This document shows positions 35,662 to 46,713 of a stretch of DNA of 64,000 bases, one piece after another; position 1 is the first letter of the stretch; each line of letters starts with the position of its first letter. Source of the stretch: Codonopsis lanceolata (lineage: Eukaryota > Streptophyta > Magnoliopsida > Asterales > Campanulaceae); the NCBI GenBank assembly GCA_013146195.2, contig CM028378.1, positions 15,330,112-15,394,111 on the forward strand, given 5' to 3'. Below the pieces are notes generated by a model. That model was given only the letters and a program-made list of their open reading frames with translations, was not told where the DNA came from and searched no databases. Both the position numbers and the translations under genes were made by a program.

Positions 35662-37047
35662 TATTATTTAAAAAAAAATCAGATCAAAGTTTCAAATTGA
35701 CCAAAACAATAAAAAGAGGGCTCTTTCGAAAAGTAATTAAAAGACCCACTCCTGAATTTTCAACTGGAAAAAAATTATGGGTCTTTTTTTTCGTGCTAAT
35801 GTCAAAACTAACCATTAAATTTTAGCTATGGAGCTCAATAATATACCATGTAAATTCCAAAATGACCAAAAAAAGAACGCTCTCTTTGCTAAAAACTTAA
35901 CAAAAATGGTGACGTGAATGCACGAATAGGAAAAAAGTTAGCAAACATTACTGAGCAGTTTAAAACCTTTGTGTAAAGTGTAAACTCAGCTAGCATTATA
36001 CCCCGTACATCCAACTTGCAAATTATTTTTTAAAAGAGAACCGATTATGGTGTTTGTTTTGCGATCTTACTTACGAATATTTTGACTGTTGTTTAGATTT
36101 GAATGGTATAGTAGGCTTTAAGCAAAAATTGATAGTTAGTTTTGTCATTAGCCCTTTCCAGTTTACATACAAGATTAATTAGATTATATATTTTGATTTT
36201 TGATTTCTTTAGTCGCCCACCAGGCACCAGTTGTATTGTATCTATCAAAATTCAAAACTAACCTTTTACCATCAAATAAGAATATTTGATGTCTCGACTC
36301 TGAGAAATCTGAGTTATCTACACTTCTGGTTCTGGACTACATATTCGCTACGCATCCTTAACCTACCAAGTATAGTCAAAAACCCATATTGCCTGTCGAA
36401 GCTCCAACGCAAAATATGTAGTGACCACCAAACTAAAGATCATGATAACGGAGTTTTATGTAACATGCTTATGGAGGGTAAAAAAATATATTCAATTGAT
36501 AAAGAACATATACTGACATATTTACACGGTGCACTGTGGATGTGTGGAACACTAAAGTGCTAAAGTGATTTAAAATGTATGGTCCGTTCTGTACTCACAA
36601 TGGCAATATATATCATGTCACTATTGATCCTGAATCCTGATTCCTGATATACTATGCTACCACCGCATGCATGTAATGGTGACATTGTGTATGTATATGT
36701 ATGTAATGATTGATTGGGGCGTAAGAGTCAGAAAATTTTGGTTGAGTAAATTCTTGTTAGCACTTGTAATTTTTTATTTCATTATTTAATGCAAACATGA
36801 ATTTACTCATTTGTTCCTAAAAATATTGACCATCTTCTTTTATTTGTTCTAAATAAGTGCTCACTTTTAATCTTTTCTATACCCTTTACTTTAATTGAAT
36901 GATATCCTTCTGCATTGATATCTTGAAAAACACAATGTATATATATATATATATATAGTATTTCTTAAACCGACAGCAGTCTTTGACCGGCAGGTACGTG
37001 AATACCCACCCGTAAGAATGTCGTACACTCGTACTCGACAACCATCG
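35662..37047. other. Intergenic DNA 3' of DUF761 copy 2
   Basis: An open frame of 110 codons at 36231-36563 shows no recognised domain or convincing start context. A short (TA)n lies at 36936-36957. Confidence 0.4.
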
Positions 37048-37092
37048 TCAGCGCGACACAAGATCAAACGACTTCGTCTTCTTCTTTTTTCC

Positions 37093-37713
37093 TTAGTATT
37101 GTCGCCTCAGGCTACTATAGAACTTCATAATGAACTCTTCGGCAGCCTCGTCTACGCGGCAATCCTCATCCACCACATGCAAGGGGAACGGTGAGTCTGT
37201 TATCCTCAGTTGCCTCACCATTGGGCTCTTCCCGAATCGCGGGAACGCCGGTGATGCCGCCTCGCTGTGCAGCATCTCCAAAACCTTCATGACGGCGGCA
37301 GCATTGACGGGTACCACTTCGTGTTCGTCAGTTTGTGGCGCGTGTGCGCACGAGAAGAAGTGGGAGTGGTTGTTATTGTTGGTGTGTTTTTTGTGGAAGG
37401 AGAAGAGAGAGAGTGGGTGAACGGGGCTGTTACTGCAGCTGAACTCGTACTCTCCCGGTGGCGGGGAGGAAAAGAAGGGGAGGTGGTTCTTGCTCTTGTC
37501 CTTGTCGTGTGAGTGGCGGTGGCTGATAAACCAGGCGTGGTGGTGGTGGAACATTAGGTTCTGTAGTGCCTTGCCGGCGATCTTGCCACGTTTCATCATC
37601 ATGTTGAGATCGGCCATGAGTTTGCCCTTTGAAATTCCTTTCCTCAACAAGTAGAAAACCACACGCACTAAACTCCATGCCCTCTTTGCTATCACCGGCA
37701 TATTCTGTTCCAT
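37093..37713 (-). CDS. DUF761 protein, Avr9/Cf-9 rapidly elicited protein-like (copy 2)
   Basis: A single-exon frame of 206 residues, start MEQNMPVIAKRAW, paralogous to the gene at 25330-25971. N-terminal basic Met-rich segment, HHHH run, GEYEFSCSNSP, and C-terminal DUF761 motif VDEAAEEFIMKFYSSLRRQ are all kept; differences are mostly substitutions and small in-frame indels in the Ser/Asn-rich middle. The stop (TAA at 37093-37095) falls one residue after LRRQ. Directly beyond it, in the same frame, the sequence reads GKKKKTKSFDLVSR and then TGA at 37048-37050, clearly the counterpart of the KTSFDLPRR tail of copy 1. So this copy has lost its tail through a nonsense change or, less likely, uses readthrough. 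Start chosen by conservation with copy 1. Function unknown, defence-related by family. Confidence 0.88.
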   Translation of the reverse strand: MEQNMPVIAKRAWSLVRVVFYLLRKGISKGKLMADLNMMMKRGKIAGKALQNLMFHHHHAWFISHRHSHDKDKSKNHLPFFSSPPPGEYEFSCSNSPVHPLSLFSFHKKHTNNNNHSHFFSCAHAPQTDEHEVVPVNAAAVMKVLEMLHSEAASPAFPRFGKSPMVRQLRITDSPFPLHVVDEDCRVDEAAEEFIMKFYSSLRRQY

Positions 37714-37846
37714 TTTTAAGGAGGTTTTCGACTTATCTTTATGGATATCGAATTTCGATTTTCTTGAGGGGACTGGGGAGGGAGAGAGAGAGAGAGAGAG
37801 AATGAGAGATGTTGGGATCATGGGATGCAACGGAGTAATAAGGGGT

Positions 37847-37855
37847 ATTTAAAGG
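37847..37855 (-). promoter_or_regulatory. TATA box of the second DUF761 gene
   Basis: Minus-strand CTTTAAATACCCCT, the same context as ahead of copy 1, about 140 bp upstream of the ATG. A (GA/CT)n tract lies between TATA box and ATG (37784-37801). Confidence 0.65.
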
Positions 37856-37879
37856 TAAAGTGGGAGTACGAGGCCGTAG

Positions 37880-38778
37880 GAATTAGTAAAGAGTACACAC
37901 ATCCTAAAAAACCGAACGTGTGTTTTTTGTTTTCTACTAAAATTTATACAGTTGTTTTTATAATTATTTTTGTAGTATATGTACATTAACGCTGTTAACG
38001 TTCTATACGATAGTAGAAGTTAATACTAAAATTTAATACTCCCTCCGTTTCAGGTACATGTTTCAATTATATTATTTTAGAATGTATCATATGAAGAGGA
38101 CATATTAAGAAATGATAAAGCTTAATAAAGACGACTTTACAAATATTTAAAAAAATGGTTTTCTTTGAACCGATCAATCATATATTGATGGATTGAATTA
38201 TGAAAGAGTAATGCTACATCTTTCGATTTAAACACCGTAAGATGGTCTCATATATAAAAGACCTACTCTTAATAAATTATGCTTACAATTTTCATAAATT
38301 TTCATATAACTATTCATTTGTATTATAAACATATTAGTTATACTTGAGTAACTTTGTAATTATGTCATACTCCAACGAAATTAATATATATCTTAATTAT
38401 TTATGAGTAGATTTTTCAAAACTCATTTTTGAGCTGCCAATTATCTGCTCACAAGGCTGAATGGTAGCTAAATCTTTGTGTGTGCGGTAGTGGTAGTTTG
38501 GGTCTGGTAGGATATTTTTTTGAAAATTAGACATTGTGGAAGATTATACAGAAATAGTAACATTATTTTAGTCAGATGTTGCAATTTTTGCACCGAAATG
38601 CTCCCTGGCTCACGCTTATAATTCCAGTTTTGCATAGAAACCAAAGATAGCTCCTCTACTCAAGATTAATATAATCTCTTCTTCTTTTGTTTCATCAATA
38701 TCTTTTAAGGAATAAAAAAAATCACAAACATCTTGTTAATATTTCTAAATAATTAGTTTCTTTTCATTAAAAATTATA
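37880..38778. other. Upstream region of DUF761 copy 2, no clear element
   Basis: CTCCCTCCGTTTCAGGTACAT at 38039 is a Stowaway-like start, but I could not find the matching end. The rest is AT-rich with no recognised feature. Confidence 0.35.
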
Positions 38779-39036
38779 CTCCATCTATTTCTAAATAATT
38801 GTCATTGTTTCATTTTTTTTGTCCGTTCTAAATAATTAATTATTATTTTTCAAAATTTTCTATTTTAGAAAAATATTTTTAATATTTTGTACTTATTTTT
38901 TCTATCTATTTTAATTATGACCACAACTAAATGACAAAAAAAAATCACACATTATACTAATATTTATAATATATTCAATTTTTATTTTAAGTGTTATGCT
39001 AAATCAAAAGGAACAATTATTTTGAAACGAGGGAAA
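38779..39036. mobile_element. Stowaway-like MITE, degraded right end
   Basis: TA-preceded start CTCCATCTATTTCTAAATAA; a matching inverse, AATTATTTTGAAACGAGGGA, ends near 39030, without a clean TA after it. Confidence 0.55.
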
Positions 39037-39739
39037 AGTTCAATCTTCCTTAATTTTCGTAATTTTGAGAAAATCAGTAAACTGCCTGAAATTAATTTTT
39101 CAAAAAGAAGTAAACATCCTCAAGATTTGATAGTGAGTACTCCGTATTATTTTTCTTAAGAGGTGGTCTCCTGTAAGACGGTCTTACGGATCCTTATTCG
39201 TAAAACGGATCTATCCTAGTTAAATGAGTCAAAATTCAAAAATCTCAATGTAACCCCTTAGTTTTTGAAAATTACAGCGTCACCCTTCATGTTTATATAT
39301 ACAGAGTGATGTGGCAAAAATATCAGTCATACCGCCGGGTGCCGAAAGTCGTTATGATACATGAATCGTTCGTTGACTGGATTGGTGATGAAATAGTTGT
39401 CTGAGTCGGATATCTAGCTAGGTCTGTGTTTCTTGCAAAATAAGCACCGTGAGTGGTGGGGGATGCCCCCCAAAACCCTCCGGCGTGAGAATAAGTACAA
39501 TGTAAAAAATATAGGAGTGCGCGTAGTCCCCGTGTGTGGAGTGAAAACTGTAGGATCGAGAGCCCCCATACTATGAGATAATAGTGTTTATTTATACCTG
39601 AGGGGTTAGGGTTGACTTATCATGCATGGGCCATGCCCATGGTATTCAGTAGTCCTGTAAAGTATAGTGGGCCAGTGTAGTAGAAAGCCCCCTCACCCAA
39701 GCGAGGCCCAAAAGCCTTTTGAGGCAGATTAAATATAGG
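39037..39739. other. Unassigned region
   Basis: Contains the self-complementary phrase GTAAGACGGTCTTACGGATC at 39173 and, at 39460-39720, moderately GC-rich sequence (GCATGGGCCATGCCCATGG) that resembles LTR DNA. No coding signal and no partner repeat in the window. Confidence 0.3.
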
Positions 39740-41890
39740 CACTTCACAGAGTGTCACTTTTTACTATTAACAGTGTCATTTTATAGTATAAAATGTGTCA
39801 CTTTTGGCCTTAGAAGTGTCACTTTGCATTTTTTACGAACTCAAATAAGTGTGATATTTAATATCGTTTTTGTGACTTAACTTGTTGTAAATATTGCACT
39901 TTTTATGTGTATTTTGTATGTTTGGTGATTACAGGTCTATGAGAGATTGATGGTGAAAAAGTGAAAAGAATACCAAGTTCAAATAAGAAATTCGGATATC
40001 ATGGTACCGAATGGGCATTCGCTATATATCTGAGGGGAGTTGGAGCTGAAGTTGGAAGCAATGTCACGTTTTTAAAGGGAATTTCAGACATTAGTCATTT
40101 CAGTAATTAGAGAATTATTATTTTTCTCTGAATTGTTGTTATTTCTTTTATTTTTCTTTTGTAATTAATGAAAAGATATGATAAGAGATAGATTAGATGT
40201 TGTGGATTTAGGAGTGAGGGTTAGGAGTGGAGATCATGGCCTCTATAAAGGAGGAAAGACATGGAGAGTAAGGAGGGGCTCAGCTATATAAGAAGAAGTC
40301 AGTTTTAGAAGTGGACATACAATCACAGAGAGCACGACTGATACACATAATCATACACACTCGAATATTTTGGTAGCAGCTTGCTCGTTTCTTCCATCAC
40401 ACTGCTGGGTTTTTTTCGTTCTGAATTCATTTTAATTTGTAAGTAATCTTTAATTATCTTTAGTGGCTGGTTTTATTTCTTTCAATTAATAAATAAGTAA
40501 TTTTTTGCAAGTTTCTACTGTGAGATTTAAGTGTTTTAATTCTCAATTGGGTTTAAGTATTTATTCATTCTCTATTTATTTGTTGCAAAAAGAATTGTGA
40601 CTTAGGATTATTATGCTTAGTTAATGTTTGTGGCCAAAACCTTAATTAACCTAATAGTTCATAGCTAGTTAGTACCGTTGATCCGTGATTGTCATCGGGT
40701 TCTAATAAAGTAGCAAGTAACGCACCGTTTAGGCATCATAAACATATTCGGACCGTGTTGCGGGAATGAGTAATCTAAATTAAATGATATTGCTTCAATA
40801 TGCACTGTTTAGAATCGGGTCTCTCACTCTTAATGCTTTCAAAACATTAAATCCTACGAGCATCTCGGGGTTGTCTTTTGATTAGAAAAATAGTTAATGA
40901 GCTTCTATTGACTATCGAGACAGTAAGGAGAAATTGGGTGTCTGGCGGTTGTCGACAACTATAACCGGTTTATTTGTAGCCAATTTAGTCATCTTTGGAT
41001 CTATGATCAGTAGTAAACTTATGAGATTACGTTTAGTTCATTGACTGAAACTTTTTCGTTATTAGAATCAAACATCGTTTTCTGTTTTGTTTACATTTAG
41101 TTATTTAAATTCAGCTTTTAGTTAATTCGTTCATTAGTAATTAGTTTAGATTAAAAACTTCATTCTTTATTTTAATTTTTTTGTTAAAATTCTTAAGAGA
41201 AGTAAATTCGACGTTCCCTGTGGATATGATCCCTACTACCCTATACTTGTTATTTGGGAAAATATGAAATTATTTTTAACGGTTTGACACCCGTCAATTT
41301 TTAATGAAAATTATAACATTTCCCTAAAAAAGTGTTACTTTTTGGCTTAAATGTGTCACTTTTAGTTTTAAATGTTTTACTTTCACTTTGAAAAGTGTTA
41401 TTTATTTATAAATAAAAATCATTACATTTGATATTAAAGTCTTACTTTATAACATTCAAAGTGTCACTTTTTAGCATTAAATGTGTTACTTTTGACTGAA
41501 CAAGCGCCATTTTACCTTATAAATAAAAATCGTCGTCATTGACCTTAAAAGTGTCACTTTTTAGCATTGAAAATGTCACGTTTTAATATTAAATGTGTCA
41601 CTTTTGGCAGTCAACGTTAGTTTTAAAGTGACATTTTTTAGTATTAAATGTGTCACTTTTTAATATTAAGAGCATCACTTTTTAGTAATAAGAGAGTCAT
41701 TTTTTAGAGTTAAGAGTGTTACTTTTTAGTATTAAATGTGTCACTTTTTTTATTAAATATATCACTTTTTAGTATTAAGAGTATTACTTTGTATTTTAAT
41801 GAGAATTATAATAAATTTCCCTTTATAGTATCTCTTTCAAACTTAAAATATGTCACTTTTGTCTTTTTAATGTGTCACGTTTTGCTTTAA
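39740..41890. repeat. TGTCACTTTTTAGTATTAAA-type degenerate tandem array, split
   Basis: Units of about 20-27 bp built on GTGTCACTTTT are present at 39745-39835 (four) and 41325-41890 (about twenty), with a 1.45-kb insertion between. Units vary at many sites (GTGTTACTTTTT, GCATCACTTTTT). One unit near 41625 is inverted (AAAGTGACATTTTT). Confidence 0.8.
39850..41296 (+). mobile_element. Candidate solo LTR inserted in the TCACTTTT array
   Basis: Begins TGTGATATTTAATATCG and ends GACACCCGTCA, with TTCGACGTTCCCTGTGGATA near 41208 as seen at the 3' end of many plant Gypsy LTRs. No internal region or primer site follows; array units resume right after. I found no matching 5-bp target duplication, so the ends are provisional. 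Confidence 0.45.
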
Positions 41891-42282
41891 ATATGTCATT
41901 TAACATTTCGTTAAGTCCATTAGGGTCCGTCAAGTATCCCAAGACAATTGATGCTAACGGAGCCGACAAATGATTAAATTGTAAGACATGGGAAATATAA
42001 GAATTTTGGCGGCAAACTTTGAAAGTGCTGGGGTATCGGAGAAAAATGATACATCTCGCCATTAAAATTTAAAAACATCGTTTGGGAGGTTACAAACAGG
42101 AGACCAGCTCGCTAAATTCCAAACCTTAAGCGTTTTGCTATGAACCATCTCAACTGATTCTTTTTTTATGTATTTTTGTAACATATTATTTATTTATTAT
42201 GACCTGTAAATTTTTAAATAGGACTCCGTTTTACAAATTTATGATCTATAAGACCGTCATATCTTGCCTTTTCTTAAAGTAA

Positions 42283-43239
42283 GGCTCCGTTTATTTCACG
42301 AAAAATCATTTTCAGAAAATGATTTCTGGAAAATTATTTTCGGAAAATCAAAAGATTTCATTTTCAGGTGTTTGGTAAATTTTTTGAAAATTTATCAGAA
42401 AACATTTACAGGTGTTTGTCAAACACACGAAAAATGTCACGGAAAACAATATATGAATAAATATAAAAATACAAAATACAAAATAAACAATGTTTAGGAT
42501 GTCCCTAGAAAATCAATAAGGACCATCTTTTTTAAATAAGGTCCATCTTTTTTTAATCTCACAATTACAAATATTTTTTTTTTATAATTGATATGAAAAA
42601 AAACATTTTAAAATAGAAAATAGACAATGTTTAGGATGTCCCTAGAAAATGTTACGGGAAAACTATATATGAATAAATACAAAAAAATATATTATAATAT
42701 TAATGCACATATTGAATATAAAATAGTGTTGAACTTTAAGTAATTTTTCTTTAGTAACCATCAATTTATCATTAGTAGTGTCAAATCAATATCTATCTTT
42801 TTTCAATCTCACAATTACAAATAAATTTTTTGATAATTGATATTAAAAAAGAGTTTTAAAATAGAAAATTGACAATGGTTAGGATGTCCCTAAATAATAT
42901 AGGTGACATTAATTTTAGAACATAGTACGCATTTATTAAAATTATAATTTATAAATAGTATGCACAAACTTTATTTATATTTCTAAACAATTTATTTGTT
43001 GAGTGAAATATTGTGTGTAAGTAAATATGTGTAATTGTGAAAGGGAGCGGAGGGTGCCCGAACATTTGGAAAATGACTTACAGAAAATGAATCTGTAAGT
43101 TTTTTTTCGGAAAATAAGCCTTCATTTTCTGTTGACTCGGAAAACCTTTTACGTTGACTGTATTTTCCTAAGGTTACCAAACACCGGAAAATGAGGAAAA
43201 CGTTTTCCGGAAGTCATTTTCCGTGAAACAAACGGAACC
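42283..43239. mobile_element. PIF/Harbinger-like non-autonomous element, TSD TAA
   Basis: Inverted ends GGCTCCGTTTATTTCACG (42283) and GGTTCCGTTTGTTTCACG (read back from 43239), extending through GAAAATGA/ATCATTTTC-rich sequence. TAA flanks both sides (42280-42282 and 43240-43242), the 3-bp duplication typical of PIF/Harbinger. Inside, two diverged direct copies share AATGTTTAGGATGTCCCTAGA (42488, 42629). Non-coding. Confidence 0.75.
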
Positions 43240-43248
43240 TAAATAGTA

Positions 43249-43504
43249 CTACATCCGTCCCTAAATAATCGTTCTAGTTGACACGGTGCACAGTTTAAGA
43301 AAAAACAATTGACTTGATTATTTATATTGATTTAATGTGTAGTTTTCTTTAAAGCTCATATGTATGTGGTTCATAATTAAAGTAGAGTGAAAAAGTAAGG
43401 ATAAAGTGGTAAAAATGATATTTTAAAAATGTAAGTTTCAAACTGAATAATTATTTTAGGACAGACGAAAAAAAAAGGAGGATAATAATTTAAGGACGGA
43501 GGAG
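43249..43504. mobile_element. Stowaway-like MITE (family A)
   Basis: Starts CTACATCCGTCCCTAAATAA after TA and ends AATTTAAGGACGGAGGAG; right-hand TA is lost. It lies 10 bp from the Harbinger-like element. Confidence 0.75.
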
Positions 43505-43553
43505 TTCTAAAAGTCTAAAATAGATGACAAAAATCAAGTAATCATTTGAGAGT

Positions 43554-43765
43554 TGAGAGAGACGTTGGCGCACATAAAGGCTCCTTTGTTTGTGACACGC
43601 GTCTCCTTATGGTTCCAGCAACACACACCTTGTATGCCCCGATATACTTTGTGGACAAAAAGGGTTAACGTCCTTCCTTCACCGAGAGAAGCTTTTCTTA
43701 ATGAGGGAGGTTTCCACTAATCCCGCTCCACGTGCCCCCTCCTGTCAAAATATCTACAGGAGTGG
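43554..43765. promoter_or_regulatory. Conserved non-coding block upstream of DUF761 copy 2 (G-box)
   Basis: Counterpart of 32746-32970, with the same order of words and a nearly identical core at 43689-43738 containing CACGTG at 43729-43734. It lies about 5.8-6 kb upstream of the ATG at 37713. It lacks an internal insertion (about TAGAGTGTCGTTTCGAGT) seen in the first copy. Confidence 0.55.
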
Positions 43766-43852
43766 TTTTCGGTAAGGTGTGATTCATTTAGGGAAAAAAA
43801 GTATAAAAGAAAATGGGCTCTATCAATATCCTCTTTGTTTTATTTGTGAAAT

Positions 43853-44997
43853 GATAAAACACATCTTTGTGTCAATGTATTTTATAAAAAGTTATAATTA
43901 CATTATTAAGACGTTAAATTTTTTGGAGTGACCAATATATCAGAATTATTTTGTAATTTAATTCAATTTTTAGATAAACATTAAGTTTGGATATTAATTT
44001 ATGTTAAATATCTATTTTGACTTCATCATCTTTATCATCTCCCTCCCCAATCAACTAAGGAAACAAATCTCATATTCCGACGGTCTGTTACAATGTGACG
44101 AACTAACCCAAATATGGGTTTTGTAGAGATTTAAAAAAGAAGTGAAGATCAGAGTTCGAGATGGCGGAGGAAGACATCACAGGAGCTAGGTGGGCCTTGA
44201 CTGAAGGTGAAGAGATTGAAGGCGGCCAGAGATGAGAGATGAAGGGCGGATGAGGGCCAGTGATTGATCAAAAACGGAAGCTGTCTCCGTCGGATCTGAA
44301 GGACGAGAGCAACTCCCTGTAAAATCGAACACGTATTGTTGTTTCACTCCAAATCTAAACCCTAGATCACAGAGCCGAGGTCGGACGACACTGGAGCTGG
44401 GTGGGCCTTGACTGAAAAATGAAGAGATTGAAGGCAGCAGGAGATCAGAGATAAAGGGCGGATGAGGGTCAGTGATTGACCAAAAACGGAAGTTGTCTCC
44501 GCCAAATCTTAGGGACGAGAACGACTCCCAGTAAAATTGAACCCGTATTTTTGTTTCACTCCAAATTTGAACCCTAGATCACAGAGCCGAGGTTCGACGA
44601 CACTGGAGTTGGGTGGGCCTTGACTGAAAAATGAAGAGATTGAAGGCGGTAGGAGATCGGAGTCCGGAGATGGTGGGCGGATGAGAGCTGGTGATTGGCC
44701 AGAAACGGAAGCTGTCTCTGTCGGATCTGAGGGACAAGAGTGTACTCCCTATAAGCTCAAAATTCAAATAATCATTGATGCTTTAAAATTGTTGGGATTT
44801 CCTCCTTAGTTGATCGGAGAGGATGATGATAAAGAAGACGATGACAAAATAGATATTTAACATAAATTAACGTTCATCAAAAATTGAGTTAAATTGTAAG
44901 ATTACTCTGGTACAGTGGCTACTTCGAAAGATTTGACATCTAAGTGGTCTAATTGTAACTTTTTGTAAAATACAGTGGTCCAAAGATATATTTTGCC
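43853..44997. mobile_element. Mutator-like element with about 200-bp TIRs and internal tandem repeats
   Basis: 43853-44070 and 44794-44997 are reverse-complement arms: shared words include AAATATCTATTTTG, TTTATCATC, ATCAACTAAGGA and GTATTTTA-AAAAGTTA. Flanking 9-bp copies TTGTGAAAT (43844-43852) and TTATGAAAT (44998-45006) differ by one base, as for Mutator-like elements. The centre is three 212-bp repeats with no transposase, so the element is non-autonomous. Confidence 0.8.
44140..44760 (+). repeat. Three tandem copies of a 212-bp unit
   Basis: TGGGCCTTGACTGAA recurs at 44191, 44402 and 44614; each copy also has AATGAAGAGATTGAAGGC, GGCGGATGAG and AACGGAAG-TGTCTC. GC-richer than the surroundings. 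Open frames through it are not conserved between copies. Confidence 0.9.
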
Positions 44998-45006
44998 TTA
45001 TGAAAT

Positions 45007-45650
45007 CGTCACAAAGTTGTAAATGAAATTTATCATCGTGAAGAAAAGTTTATAAATAAATAAATTTTAACTTTTGATGTAGAAGATGACGTGGATTATA
45101 AAATATTATGAAAAAATATTTTCAAAATTCACCATAAGATGCAATTAAATGATTAATAGATGAGGGGGTCTACCAGTATGCCAAAGCGAAGAACCCTAAA
45201 TCATGGTTTTCTATTTTTCATTTTCTATTCATGTTTTCTTTTCTTATAAAATCAAAATGTATTATTTTTTCTTAAGACTATTATTTTCGTAAAGTCATAG
45301 GATTCTTGTTCGAGGCCTAGCTTTATTGGAACTCGCCATTGCCCACTTTATATCGTTTAAAATTACTACGAATTACATATTTAAAATTACTACGAATTGA
45401 ATACCTACTATATTGAGTCAGTAGGAAATCATCCAACCAAAAATCGCGAGGTCGGAATAAATGATAGTCCAGTCCATAAGACAGGGCTCTTGAATTAAGG
45501 CCCAATCTACAATTTGATCTTGGATTTAAATGCTCATTAGAGCCCAGGAGATAGAGAACCCTGTTTTATAGCCTGATTTAGTTTCCAATTAGTTTAGTCT
45601 CGTATTTTATTTTTTTAATTGGAAAAAAAGTGTTTCTTAAAAAATTTCCT
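45007..45650. other. Intergenic DNA, no gene recognised
   Basis: Contains AAAATTACTACGAATT twice in tandem (about 45359 and 45383). Nothing else identified. Confidence 0.4.
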
Positions 45651-46520
45651 ACAATGCCCCCGTAACAACCTTTTGCAGTGACGTTGAAAGGGTAAATTAG
45701 GCATTGCCTAATTTATCTTGTTTTCACTCTCTTGGTCAAAGTAGGAATTTATTATTGTTAAAGGATAGGATTTAATTATGATTCTCTTATTAGATTTAGG
45801 TGATACTTTTTTTTGGTAACTAAATCTTTTCATAAAAATTTAGTTATTAATTGTATCATATTAGGAAACATAATCTTGCATGCTTTTCTGATAAATATCT
45901 TTCCTAGTAGGAGTGTTTGTATTGCCGTGTACTTGCAGGATTCTTTGGTGTCTTGGTTTACAAGTTTTGCAGCCTATATAAAGACCAGAAGTCGAGCTTT
46001 GTGCGAAAGCTTGGTGTACGCAGAGAGCATATAGAAGAAATTGTTCGAACCGTCCGATAAGAGAGATTCGATCCGCTGTGAGCCGAGCTTGATAGAGGAG
46101 ATTATCACCCCATACACAGACCATTCGCAGTGCACTTGAACACCTGGCCGCCGGCTGCTTAAAGCTTCGTGAACACACCTTGGTTTTCAAGTTTTGTTTT
46201 TGCTTCCATGTGTGTTGTTTTTGGAAGTCCGTCCTTGTTTGAATCTTTCTTCCCACGCTTTGTTCTAGTAGTTTATGTGGGTTTTAGGATCTCCAAGATT
46301 CTATATCTTGTGAGATTTTGTGTTAAGGTTCAAAAACAGTGTTGATTTTAATATAGTTTGTTGCCTTGAGGCTTGATCTATAAGTTTGATACTTGTAGAT
46401 TGTTTTTGTGTGATTTTCTATCTTCCTAAGTCTGTTTGATTTTAAATCTGAAAACAAAACTTCCGCTGTTATTTTCTGTTATACACTTTCAGTTCACATT
46501 GTCATTGTCATTGTTGCAAC
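45650..46520 (+). mobile_element. LTR-like region with TATA box, possibly a solo Copia LTR
   Basis: TATATAAAG at 45975-45983 is followed by transcribed-leader-like sequence, and the region ends TTCCGCTGTTATTTTCTGTTATACACTTTCAG in the manner of SIRE-type Copia LTR ends. No primer site, coding region or second LTR, and ends not fixed. The 131-codon minus-strand frame at 45861-46256 has no recognised domain. Confidence 0.35.
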
Positions 46521-46656
46521 ATTCACTGCAACATTGACAATAACATTGTTCCATATCGAGAAATGTAAGAGATAAGTTTTTTACACTGGTAATTTGTGAT
46601 TAAGAATATTTATGACGGATGGAGTATATAATTAAGTGTACATATGTTGGACATTG

Positions 46657-46660
<4 letters not shown>

Positions 46661-46710
<50 letters not shown>
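46661..46710. repeat. (AT)n microsatellite
   Basis: Twenty-five uninterrupted AT units. Confidence 0.97.

Positions 46711-46713
<3 letters not shown>

Noticed and set aside
36231..36563. 110-codon open frame as a gene
   Set aside because: No recognised domain, AT-driven composition, no promoter or conserved neighbour.
45861..46256. 131-codon minus-strand open frame as a gene
   Set aside because: It is antisense to an LTR-like region with a plus-strand TATA box and has no recognised domain.
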